NCBI GenBank assembly: GCA_035716025.1
Contig: DASTKH010000041.1
Location: 62,001-126,000, forward strand
DNA length: 64,000 bases
Direction: 5' to 3'
Source: JADGHE01 sp035716025
GTDB taxonomy: Bacteria; Pseudomonadota; Alphaproteobacteria; Rhizobiales; Xanthobacteraceae
The translations under genes were made by a program, and so were the position numbers. Shown here piece by piece: positions 43,350-51,706 of this stretch. Every line of letters starts with the position of its first letter. The first letter of the stretch is position 1. The notes beneath the pieces are model-generated. The model was not told where the DNA came from. It did no database searches and saw only the letters and a program-made list of their open reading frames with translations.

Positions 43350-45401
43350 TCACGCCGCCAACATGCGCGTCGCAAAGAGCTGCCCGAGGCAGGCCGTGAT
43401 GCCGTCGCGGTCGAGTGGCTTGGCGAGGAAGCCGTCCATGCCGGCGGCAAGGCAGGATTCGCGATCCTCGCTCGCGGTGTTCGCGGTCAGCGCGATGATC
43501 GGCGTGCGCGCCGCGCCGGCCTCCGCCTCGATCGCGCGGATCGCGCGGGCCGCGGCGATGCCGTCGAGATCGGGCATCTGCACGTCCATGAACACGAGAT
43601 CGAACGGCCGGCCGGCGTTCCGCGCCGCCTCCCATTCGCCAAGCGCGGCACGCCCGTCCTCGACCGTGCTGACACGGTGCCCAAGCTTCTGCAGCAGCGT
43701 CCGCGAAAGCAGGGCGTTGATCTCGTTGTCCTCGGCGACCAGGATGGACAGCGTGCGCGAAGGCCGGGAGTCCGAAGGTGGATGCCGTGCCGGCTCGGGG
43801 GGCGCGGCCTCTGCCGCAGGCTCGCGGGATGCCAGCAGTGTCGCGAGCGAGGCGGCGCGCACCGGCTTCACGAGATAGGCGGCGAAACCCGCCTGTCTCA
43901 GGGCGGGAAGCTCGCCCCGTTCGGCCGGCGTCACCAGCACGATTCGCAGCGGCGAATCGAGGGCGCGGGCGAGCCGGGAGAGCGCTTCGGCGCCGAGCGC
44001 CCGGTCGGCGATCACGGCATCCCATCGGCCGTCGGCGAACATCAGGGCGTCGGAGACCTGCAACGCGGTCTGCACACGCGCGCCCCAGGCGGCGAGCCGC
44101 CGCCCGAGAAGCCGCATCGTGATGCTGTCGCCGGCGACGAGGACTTCTCGTCCCGTAAGCCGCGGCGGCGCGGACGGCGATGCCGACACCGCGGCAAGCG
44201 GCACGGCGAAACGGAAGCGGGCACCCTCGCCGAGCCGGCTTTCAACGCCGATGCTGCCTCCCATGCGCGCGACGATGCGTTTGGAAATCGCCAGCCCGAG
44301 CCCGGCGCCGTCCGCCTTGCGGGCGATGCCGGAGTCCGCCTGCTCGAACTCGGCGAAGATGCGCTCCTGCGCCTCGGGCGCAATGCCGATGCCGGTGTCC
44401 TCCACCGTGAAGGCGATCGCGTTTTCGCCGGCCGCCGGTTCGACCGAGATCGACACGCCGCCCGTCTCGGTGAACTTGATGGCGTTACCGGCAAGGTTGA
44501 GCAGCACCTGGCGCAGCCGCGCGGCGTCGCCGAGCACGGTCGCGGGCAGCCGGTCGTCCAGATAGGAGGCGATGTCCAGGCCCTTTCTCTGGGCGCGGGG
44601 CGCAAGCAGCTCCACCGTCTCCTCGACGAGCGCCGTAAGCGAGAAGGGCTGCGCTTCGAGGTCGAGCTTGCCGGCCTCGATCTTGGAGAAATCCAAGAGG
44701 TCTTCGATGAGGGCAAGGAGCGTGCGCCCCGAGCGGGCCGCCGCCTGGGCGTAGGTCGCCTGCTCGGGCGTGAGGGGGGTGTCGAGCAGCAGGTCGATCA
44801 TTCCGAGAATGCCGTTGAGCGGCGTGCGGATCTCGTGCGACATGACGGTGAGGAAATTGGACTTCGCGCGGTTTGCCGCTTCCGCCTGGTTGCGGGCTTC
44901 GGCGAGCATGCGCTCGGTCTCGACGCGCTGGGTCACGTCGCGGCCCGCCGCCTGCGTGACGGTCTCGCCGGTCTTTGCCTCGCGCACCGTGACTTCGCGC
45001 CAGGATATCCAGCGGTCGCCGTCCCCTGTCGCGATCTTCTGGTCGCGCAGGCGCGCGCCGTCGGCGAGCACGACGGCCGGACGCTCGTCGAGAACCGGCA
45101 ATTCGAGGCTTGAACCGATGAGTTCCGCCGGGGAGCGGCCGGCAAGCCGGCCATAGGCGTCGTTGGCGAACAGGATGCGGCCGTCGGCCGCGCGGCGAAC
45201 GATCAGATCGCCCTGCGCTTCAACGAGGCTGCCGGCGCGTTCGGCGGCTTCGCGCAGTTCCCAGTTCTGATCGCTCAGCGCCTCGATGCGCTCGCGCAGC
45301 GCACGCAACTCGGCCCGCAGCCGCCGGCCCCGGGTGAGGCCATAGCCGGCCGCCGCCGCAAGCGCGCCGAACAGTCCCAGGAAAAAGCCGATTTCGTTCA
45401 T
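43350..45401 (-). CDS. Hybrid histidine kinase with PAS domain and two receivers
   Basis: The predicted protein has 683 residues. Residues 4-20 are one membrane helix, 30-58 a coiled coil and about 60-155 a PAS domain (GRILFANDAYGRLAGRS). The kinase core has the H-box MSHEIRTPLNG (His189), a HATPase with NLAGNAIKFTETGG, DTGIGI and ADGAGLGLAISKRI. The first receiver-like domain (about 430-520) is weak: its acid pocket reads AGD instead of the usual paired acidic residues, but it keeps an aspartate in IADR and a lysine in LVKPV. The final receiver is complete, with VFMDVQMPDLDG (Asp606) and LAKPLD. The signal is probably cytoplasmic through PAS. Confidence 0.9.
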   Translation of the reverse strand: MNEIGFFLGLFGALAAAAGYGLTRGRRLRAELRALRERIEALSDQNWELREAAERAGSLVEAQGDLIVRRAADGRILFANDAYGRLAGRSPAELIGSSLELPVLDERPAVVLADGARLRDQKIATGDGDRWISWREVTVREAKTGETVTQAAGRDVTQRVETERMLAEARNQAEAANRAKSNFLTVMSHEIRTPLNGILGMIDLLLDTPLTPEQATYAQAAARSGRTLLALIEDLLDFSKIEAGKLDLEAQPFSLTALVEETVELLAPRAQRKGLDIASYLDDRLPATVLGDAARLRQVLLNLAGNAIKFTETGGVSISVEPAAGENAIAFTVEDTGIGIAPEAQERIFAEFEQADSGIARKADGAGLGLAISKRIVARMGGSIGVESRLGEGARFRFAVPLAAVSASPSAPPRLTGREVLVAGDSITMRLLGRRLAAWGARVQTALQVSDALMFADGRWDAVIADRALGAEALSRLARALDSPLRIVLVTPAERGELPALRQAGFAAYLVKPVRAASLATLLASREPAAEAAPPEPARHPPSDSRPSRTLSILVAEDNEINALLSRTLLQKLGHRVSTVEDGRAALGEWEAARNAGRPFDLVFMDVQMPDLDGIAAARAIRAIEAEAGAARTPIIALTANTASEDRESCLAAGMDGFLAKPLDRDGITACLGQLFATRMLAA

Positions 45402-45542
45402 GGCAAGCCCTTGACCGCGCGGAGAATGAACCGTGCCGCCCTTGCCATTTGCTCACCGGTTACGAACTGTCGCGGCGGAGCGTTAGCGGGTCTTGAAAGC
45501 GATTGCTCGAATTTTAGGCGAATGCGGCGCGCCGCCCGCGAC

Positions 45543-48500
45543 TCATGCGTCGGGCTCCGCGAAAAGGCTCGCATTGCCGCCGACTGCCGCGGTGTTGACG
45601 CTCACCACCTGTTCGGCCGCGAAGCGCACGAGATAATGCGGGCCGCCCGACTTGGGGCCGGTGCCCGAGAGGCCGGTGCCGCCGAACGGCTGGCTGCCCA
45701 CCACCGCGCCGATCGTGCTGCGGTTGACGTAGACATTGCCGTGGGGCAGGCGCCGGACGATGCGGGCGACGGTGGTTTCGAGGCGCGAATGGATGCCCAG
45801 CGTCAGGCCGTAGCCGTTGCCGGCGATCGCATCGAGAAGAAAATCGAGCGCTTCCGCGCGCCAGCGCACGACATGCAGGATCGGCCCGAAGATTTCCTGT
45901 GTCAGGTCGCCCGGCCCTTCGATTGCCACCACCGCCGGCGCGACATAGGTGCCGCGGGGCGGCAGCGGTCGCGCTCTGTCCCAGCGGAACCGCACCCGGC
46001 CCTCCGCCTCCATGCGGGCGAGCCAGGCGTCGAGCTTTGCTTTCGCGTCGGCATCGATCACCGGCCCGATATGGGTCGCAGGGTCGCGCGGGTCGCCGAT
46101 CGCAAGGGTCGCGGCCGCGCCCTCGATCATGTCCAGCACCGGTGCGGCGATCTCCTCCTGCAGGCAAAGGAGCCGCAATGCCGAACAGCGCTGCCCCGCA
46201 GAGCGAAACGCGGAGGCGAGCACGTCGTCCGTCACTTGCTCCGGCAGCGCGGTCGAATCGACGATCAAGGCGTTGATCCCGCCCGTCTCCGCGATCAGCG
46301 GCACGATCGGGCCCTCCTTGGCCGCAAGCGCGCGATGGATCGCCCGGCCGACCTCGGTCGAGCCCGTGAAGGCGACGCCGGCCGTGCGCGGGTCGGCAAC
46401 GAGGGCGGCACCGACCGTGCCGTTGCCGGGAACAAGATGCAGCGCGGCTTGCGGCACCCCGGCCCCGTGCAAGAGACGGATCGCCTCGGCAGCGACAAGC
46501 GGGGTCTGCTCGGCGGGCTTGGCCACAACGGAATTGCCGGCCAGCAGGGCGGCGACGCTCTGCCCAAGAAAGATCGCCAGTGGAAAGTTCCACGGGGCGA
46601 TGCACACGAAAGGGCCGCGACCGCGAAAGCCGAGCTCGTTCGACTCGCCGGTTGGGCCCGGCAGGATGCGCGGTGCGAGCACCGTTCGGGCCTCCGTCGC
46701 GTAATAGCGGCAGAAGTCGATCGCCTCGCGCCATTCCGCGACGGCATCGTCGAGCGTCTTTCCGCCTTCGCGCTGCAACAGGGCAAGGAAACGGCCACGC
46801 CCGGCCTCGAGCGCGTCGGCCGCGCGTTCGATCGCGGCGGCACGGTGTTCGAGCGGCGTCTGCGACCAGGCCGGGAAGCCCCGGAGCGCCGCCGCCATGG
46901 CGGCCTCCGCCGTCGCCGCATCTGCTTCCGCAACTTCGCCGACCGGCGTGCCGTCGCTCGGCGAGAAAACGGGGCGGCGACGGCCCTCCCGCTCGCCGCC
47001 GTCGATCAGCGGCGCGGCGCGGGCCGGCTTCTCGCCCGCCTTCGCAATCTCGGCAAGGAGCGCTTCGAGCGCGGCGCGCTCGCCCAGCTCGATGCCCGGC
47101 GCATTGCGCCGCTGCGGCCGGTAAAGATCGGGCGGCCGCGGGATGTGGGGGTGCCGCGCCTGCGCGGGCGCACCCACCGCCGCGCGCGGACGGCGCAGGA
47201 TCGCTTCGATCGGCACGTTCGGATCGGCCACCGCCGATACGAAAGATGAGTTCGCACCGTTTTCGAGAAGCCGGCGCACGAGATAGGCGAGGAGATCGCG
47301 GTGGCGCCCCACCGGCGCATAGACGCGGCAGGCCGCTTGCGGATATTGCGCCCGCAGCGCGCCGTAAAGCGCCTCGCCCATGCCGTGCAGGCGCTGGAAC
47401 TCGAAGCCCGATACACCTCCGGCCTGCGCCACCACGGTTGCGACCGTGAGCGCGTTGTGCGTGGCAAATTGCGGAAAGAGCCGCGGGCGGGCGGCAAGCA
47501 GGCGGGCGGCGCAGCGCTCGTAACAGAGATCCGTCATCGCCTTGCGCGTGAACACCGGGTAGTCGGCAAGCCCGCGCTCCTGGGCACGCTTGATCTCGGT
47601 GTCCCAATAGGCGCCCTTGACGAGGCGCAGCCTGAGCGTGCGGCCGAGCGACTCGGCCGCCGCGGCGGCCCAGTCGATCACCGCGGGCGCGCGCTTCTGA
47701 TAGGCCTGCAGGGCGAACCCGAAGCCGTCCCAGCCGGCCAGCGATCGGTCGGCGAGCACCGCCGCGATGACCTCGAGCGAGAGCTCCAGGCGGTCGGCCT
47801 CCTCGGCGTCGACCGTGAGCTCGAGATCGTGCTCCTTCGCCAGGCGGGCGAGCGCAAGAAGCCGCGGGACGAGCTCTTCGAGGACGCGTCGACGCGAGAC
47901 GGCTTCATAGCGCGGGTGCAGCGCCGATAACTTCACAGAGACCCCGGCCCGCGCCCCGCCCGGCCGCATGTCGGCGCGGGCGCCCACCGTCCGTATCGCC
48001 TCCGTATAGGCATCCAAATACCGCACGGCATCCCGCTCGGTGCGCGCAGCCTCGCCCAGCATGTCGAACGAATAGAGGCGCTCGGGGCTTGTCTGGGCGC
48101 GGTCGAGCGCCGCCGCGATCGTCTCGCCGAGCACGAAATGCGAACCGAGCAGCCGCATCGCCTGCCGGGTCGCAGCGCGCACCGCCGGCAGTCCCAGCCG
48201 GCGGATGAGGTCGGCCACGATCGCCGGCGCCGTTTCGCCCGGCTGGACGATGCGGGCGGTCAGGCCGAGCGCCCAGGCCGAGGCCGAGACGAAGAGCGTG
48301 CTCGATCGCGGGCCATGATGGGCCCAGTCGCCCGCGGCGAGCTTCTCCTCGATGAGCCGGTCCGCCGTCGCGGCATCAGGGATGCGCAGAAGCGCTTCCG
48401 CCAGCACCATGATGGCGAGCCCTTCCTTGGTCGAGAGGGCGTATTCGTGCAGAAGGTCCTCGATCCCGCCGAGCGTGCCGGTCTTCGCGCGGACGGCTTC

Positions 48501-48638
48501 CACAAGGCCCCGGGCCAGCCGATCGATCGTCCGTTCGGTGTGCGCATCGCGCGGCTCTGCCGTCAGGAACACAGCCGCGAGGTCTTCGTCCGGCGGTGCA
48601 TAGGGAGCGGAAAAGGCGCAAATCGCGGAGCGATCCAT
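45543..48638 (-). CDS. putA: Bifunctional proline dehydrogenase/glutamate semialdehyde dehydrogenase
   Basis: The predicted protein has 1031 residues. The proline dehydrogenase half has LRLRLVKGAYWDTEIKRAQ and GFEFQRLHGMGEALYG, and the aldehyde dehydrogenase half has CIAPWNFPLAIFLGQ, FTGSTEVGRAI, ETGGINALIV and the catalytic AGQRCSALRLLCLQ. There is no N-terminal ribbon-helix-helix domain, so unlike E. coli PutA it should not bind DNA. The product oxidises proline to glutamate, with the intermediate channelled between the two sites. ATG 48638 is chosen because an upstream reading would add a non-conserved, charged segment. A divergent binding-protein gene lies 258 bases away. Confidence 0.95.
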   Translation of the reverse strand: MDRSAICAFSAPYAPPDEDLAAVFLTAEPRDAHTERTIDRLARGLVEAVRAKTGTLGGIEDLLHEYALSTKEGLAIMVLAEALLRIPDAATADRLIEEKLAAGDWAHHGPRSSTLFVSASAWALGLTARIVQPGETAPAIVADLIRRLGLPAVRAATRQAMRLLGSHFVLGETIAAALDRAQTSPERLYSFDMLGEAARTERDAVRYLDAYTEAIRTVGARADMRPGGARAGVSVKLSALHPRYEAVSRRRVLEELVPRLLALARLAKEHDLELTVDAEEADRLELSLEVIAAVLADRSLAGWDGFGFALQAYQKRAPAVIDWAAAAAESLGRTLRLRLVKGAYWDTEIKRAQERGLADYPVFTRKAMTDLCYERCAARLLAARPRLFPQFATHNALTVATVVAQAGGVSGFEFQRLHGMGEALYGALRAQYPQAACRVYAPVGRHRDLLAYLVRRLLENGANSSFVSAVADPNVPIEAILRRPRAAVGAPAQARHPHIPRPPDLYRPQRRNAPGIELGERAALEALLAEIAKAGEKPARAAPLIDGGEREGRRRPVFSPSDGTPVGEVAEADAATAEAAMAAALRGFPAWSQTPLEHRAAAIERAADALEAGRGRFLALLQREGGKTLDDAVAEWREAIDFCRYYATEARTVLAPRILPGPTGESNELGFRGRGPFVCIAPWNFPLAIFLGQSVAALLAGNSVVAKPAEQTPLVAAEAIRLLHGAGVPQAALHLVPGNGTVGAALVADPRTAGVAFTGSTEVGRAIHRALAAKEGPIVPLIAETGGINALIVDSTALPEQVTDDVLASAFRSAGQRCSALRLLCLQEEIAAPVLDMIEGAAATLAIGDPRDPATHIGPVIDADAKAKLDAWLARMEAEGRVRFRWDRARPLPPRGTYVAPAVVAIEGPGDLTQEIFGPILHVVRWRAEALDFLLDAIAGNGYGLTLGIHSRLETTVARIVRRLPHGNVYVNRSTIGAVVGSQPFGGTGLSGTGPKSGGPHYLVRFAAEQVVSVNTAAVGGNASLFAEPDA

Positions 48639-48751
48639 TTCGATACGGGTTCCCGCCCTTAACCATCCGCCGCTTTCCCGTTCCGAGACGGGTGCCGGCG
48701 GGCGCGACCATCCTCCGGTTCGCAGCGAAGCTTCTCTGCCGCGCGAAAAAT

Positions 48752-48859
48752 GCGGCATGCTGCCGCGTTCGCCTGCGCCGAGCGGGTGAACGCGTCATGA
48801 CTTCTTGCGTTTCCGTTCGGCATGCTCTTTGCTGCGAAGCAGCGCAGCTTTCCGTTCGG
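48752..48859. promoter_or_regulatory. Divergent putA/binding-protein control region with repeats
   Basis: Within the 258-base gap I see a hairpin GCGGCA-TGC-TGCCGC (48752-48766), a direct repeat TTTCCGTTCGG at 48810-48820 and 48849-48859 (39 bases apart) and another hairpin between them, GCTGC-GAA-GCAGC (48831-48843). A third partial copy, TTTCCGTTC, falls inside the coding region at 48924. This arrangement could bind a regulator of both genes. I cannot place promoter hexamers securely. Confidence 0.4.
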
Positions 48860-48896
48860 GTCGCCGCAAATCGTTCCCACGAGAAAGGTAAACGGC

Positions 48897-49928
48897 ATGG
48901 GCGTTCGCGTCATCCGCCACGGCTTTCCGTTCCTGGCCGTAGCGGTGACCTGCGCGCTCTTGCCGCTCGCTGCGGCCGAGGCCCAAGTGGCGTTGAAGGT
49001 CACCCTCGACAACCGCATCGAAGGGCCGTCCGCGCCGTTCTTCCTCGCGCTCGAACGCGGCTACTTCAAGGACGAAGGCCTGGAGGTGACGATCGACCCA
49101 GCGTCGCCTCCGCAGGACCCGATCGCCCGCGTCGCCTCCGGCGGCTACGACATCGGCTATGGCGACATCAACAATCTGATCCGCCATCGCGATCAGAATC
49201 AGACCGCGCCGATCAAGGCGGTGTACATCGTCGGCAACCGGCCGAGCTACGCGGTCGTCGGGCGCAAGAGCCGCGGCGTCAGCACATTGCGCGATCTCGA
49301 AGGCATGCGCCTTGGTGCGCCTCCCGCCGATCCCGCCACCGCGGCCTGGCCGATTGCCGCGAAGCTTCGCGGCGTCGACATGTCCAAGGTGACGGTGCTC
49401 GATGTCGGCATTCCGGTGCGCGAGCCGATGCTTGCGGCCGGCGAAGTGGATGCCATCACCGGGTCGTCCGCGACATCCCCGATCATCCTGCGCGCCAAGG
49501 GCGTGCCGGCAGATGACATCGTCGTGCTGTTGATGGCGGACCGCGGCGTCGAACTCTACGGTCATGCGATCTTTTTCAACACCAAGCTGCTCGCGGAAAA
49601 GCCCGATGCGGCGAAAGGTTTTCTGCGTGCCTTCACGCGCGGCTTGAAGGACACGGTGCGCGATCCCGACGCCGCGATCGGGTCCGTGCTGCGGCGCATC
49701 GGTGGTTCTTCGCGGGAGGTCGAGCTTGAGCGGCTGCGCGCGACGATCAAGGACGCGATCGTCACGCCGGAAGTCGCAGCGAACGGCTTCGGCGAAATCG
49801 ATGCCGCGCGGTTCGCGCGCGCGCTGGAGCAGCTCGGCCTCGTTTATTCGTTCAAAACCAAGCCGCAGCCGACCGACATTTTCGACGGAAGCTTCCTGCC
49901 GCCGCAGAACGAACGACAGCTCGATTAA
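48897..49928 (+). CDS. NMT1/SsuA-type ABC substrate-binding protein, orphan
   Basis: The predicted protein has 343 residues with a signal peptide ending near AEA-QVA (about residue 30). The fold is that of NMT1/THI5-like binding proteins: FFLALERGYFKDEGLEVTID, VASGGYDIGYGDINNLIR and a later RLGAPPADPATAAWPIAA. Such proteins bind sulfonates, pyrimidine precursors or phthalate-like acids. ATG 48897 has GAGAAAGG eight bases upstream. No permease or ATPase gene is beside it. It ends 42 bases before the convergent mutM gene. Confidence 0.85.
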   Translation: MGVRVIRHGFPFLAVAVTCALLPLAAAEAQVALKVTLDNRIEGPSAPFFLALERGYFKDEGLEVTIDPASPPQDPIARVASGGYDIGYGDINNLIRHRDQNQTAPIKAVYIVGNRPSYAVVGRKSRGVSTLRDLEGMRLGAPPADPATAAWPIAAKLRGVDMSKVTVLDVGIPVREPMLAAGEVDAITGSSATSPIILRAKGVPADDIVVLLMADRGVELYGHAIFFNTKLLAEKPDAAKGFLRAFTRGLKDTVRDPDAAIGSVLRRIGGSSREVELERLRATIKDAIVTPEVAANGFGEIDAARFARALEQLGLVYSFKTKPQPTDIFDGSFLPPQNERQLD

Positions 49929-49970
49929 GTTTAGGGCCGGGCTGGGGCGGGCGGGAACCGGGCCAAGAAA

Positions 49971-50852
49971 TCACTTCTGGCAGGTCGGGCAGTAGAAGCT
50001 CGAGCGTCCGCCCTGCACGATGCGGCGGATGCGCCCGCGGCATCCCGGCGTGGGGCAGGGCGCCCCTTCCCGGTCGTAGACGCGGAAGGCGTGCTGGAAG
50101 TCCCCGAGTTCGCCGTCGGTGCGGCGGTGATCCCGCAAAGAGGCGCCGCCCGCCGCGATCGCCTCGTCGAGCACCGCCCGGATCGCCCGGACGAGCGCCT
50201 CGGCGCGCGGCGCAGGTCTGCCGCCCCGCACCGCAAGCGTCGCGGCGCGCCGCTTCGGCGACAGATGTGCGCGATGCAGCGCCTCGCACACATAGATATT
50301 GCCGAGCCCGGCGACGACGCGCTGATCGCTCAGCGCCGCCTTGAGACTCGTTTTGCGCCCGGCGCAGGCGGCGGCGAGGCGTGCGGCGTTGAAATCGTTG
50401 CCGAGCGGTTCGGGGCCAAGCCCGGCGAGCAGCGGATGGGCTGCGAGTTGGGTCCGCGGAATGAGCTGCATGAAGCCGAAGCGGCGCGGATCGTTGAAGG
50501 TTACGACCGCGCCGGAGGACATCACAAAGACCACGTGATCGTGGGCGCGCGCTCTCCCCCGCGGGTGATGGAAGCGGCCGGGCCCATGCGCCCCAGTGCC
50601 GCATTCAACGCGGAACGATCCCGACATGCCGAGATGCATCAGCAGCACCTCGCCGGACGACAGCTCGGCCAGCAGATATTTGGCGCGGCGGCGCAGCGCT
50701 TCGACGCGCTGGCCGCGCAGGCGGGCGGCGAAATCCTTGGGCAGCGGAAAGCGCAGGTCCTCCCGCCGTGCTTCGACCGCGGTGAAGCGCGCCCCGACCA
50801 GCACCGGCTCGAGGCCGCGCCGGACGGTTTCGACTTCGGGAAGCTCGGGCAT
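49971..50852 (-). CDS. mutM: Formamidopyrimidine-DNA glycosylase
   Basis: The predicted protein has 293 residues. The start MPELPEVETVRRGL has the catalytic proline and glutamate, RRRAKYLLAEL carries the catalytic lysine, and the C-terminal zinc finger reads CPTPGCRG with a later CPTCQ. It removes 8-oxoguanine and cuts the abasic site. The gene is divergent from ubiE with 89 bases between the chosen starts, the usual arrangement in alphaproteobacteria. Confidence 0.96.
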   Translation of the reverse strand: MPELPEVETVRRGLEPVLVGARFTAVEARREDLRFPLPKDFAARLRGQRVEALRRRAKYLLAELSSGEVLLMHLGMSGSFRVECGTGAHGPGRFHHPRGRARAHDHVVFVMSSGAVVTFNDPRRFGFMQLIPRTQLAAHPLLAGLGPEPLGNDFNAARLAAACAGRKTSLKAALSDQRVVAGLGNIYVCEALHRAHLSPKRRAATLAVRGGRPAPRAEALVRAIRAVLDEAIAAGGASLRDHRRTDGELGDFQHAFRVYDREGAPCPTPGCRGRIRRIVQGGRSSFYCPTCQK

Positions 50853-50941
50853 GACGGCAGGGACGGCGGTTCGGGGGCCGCCTTTGATAGCGTGCGGCGA
50901 GCGCCTGCGCTATGGTCGACGCGCCGAAGCACAGGGTGCAG

Positions 50942-51706
50942 ATGCTAGAACATACTGACAAAACAGCCGATTTCGGTTTTCGCCGGGTGCCGCTTTCCGA
51001 CAAGCAAGCGCTCGTCGACGATGTCTTCGATAGGGTCGCGCGCCGCTACGACATCATGAACGACGTGATGTCGGGCGGCCTGCACCGCGTCTGGAAAGAG
51101 GTCCTCGTGACCGCCGTCAACCCGCCGAAAAGCGAACGGCCCTTCCTGCTCCTCGACATCGCGGGCGGCACCGGCGACGTCGCCATGCAGACCGTGATCC
51201 GAGGAGGCGCCGGCACCCGCGCGGTGGTGGCCGACATCAACGGCGAAATGCTCGAGGTCGGACGCAGCCGGGCCGCGGCCGGGGGGCTTGGAGATCGGCT
51301 CCGGTTCACGGAGGCGAATGCCGAGGCGCTGCCCTTTGCCGACAGGCGCTTCGATGCCGCCACGATCGCTTTCGGCATCCGCAACGTTCCGCGCATGTCG
51401 GCTGCGCTTGCGGAAGCCTATCGCGTGCTCAAACCGGGCGGGCACTTCCTGTGCCTCGAATTCTCGCATGTGGACGTGCCGATCCTGCAAGAGCTCTATG
51501 ATCTCTATTCATTCAACCTGATCCCGGCGTTCGGGCGCCTCATTGCCGGCGACGCCGAGCCGTACCGGTACCTCGTCGAGTCGATCCGCCGGTTCCCGCG
51601 TCCCGAGCCGTTTGCCGAGATGCTGCGCGCCGCCGGCTTTCGGCGCGTGACCTGGCAACCGCTGAGCGGCGGCATCGTCGCGCTGCATTCGGGCTGGCGG
51701 TTGTGA
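50942..51706 (+). CDS. ubiE: UbiE methyltransferase (ubiquinone/menaquinone synthesis)
   Basis: The predicted protein has 254 residues. TADFGFRRVPLSDKQALVDD is the N-terminal UbiE block, DVFDRVARRYDIMNDVMSGG and LDIAGGTGDVAMQTV follow, and IAFGIRNVPRMSAALAEAYR with VLKPGGHFLCLEFS complete the family. It adds the C-methyl group in ubiquinone synthesis using S-adenosylmethionine. ATG 50942 is chosen over ATG 50912 because the family start is near LEHTDK. It overlaps ubiB by four bases in GTGA. Confidence 0.95.
   Translation: MLEHTDKTADFGFRRVPLSDKQALVDDVFDRVARRYDIMNDVMSGGLHRVWKEVLVTAVNPPKSERPFLLLDIAGGTGDVAMQTVIRGGAGTRAVVADINGEMLEVGRSRAAAGGLGDRLRFTEANAEALPFADRRFDAATIAFGIRNVPRMSAALAEAYRVLKPGGHFLCLEFSHVDVPILQELYDLYSFNLIPAFGRLIAGDAEPYRYLVESIRRFPRPEPFAEMLRAAGFRRVTWQPLSGGIVALHSGWRL

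Noticed and set aside
45411..47249. A plus-strand open frame opposite putA
   Set aside because: Opposite strand of a gene with a complete aldehyde dehydrogenase signature; no start signal and no domain.
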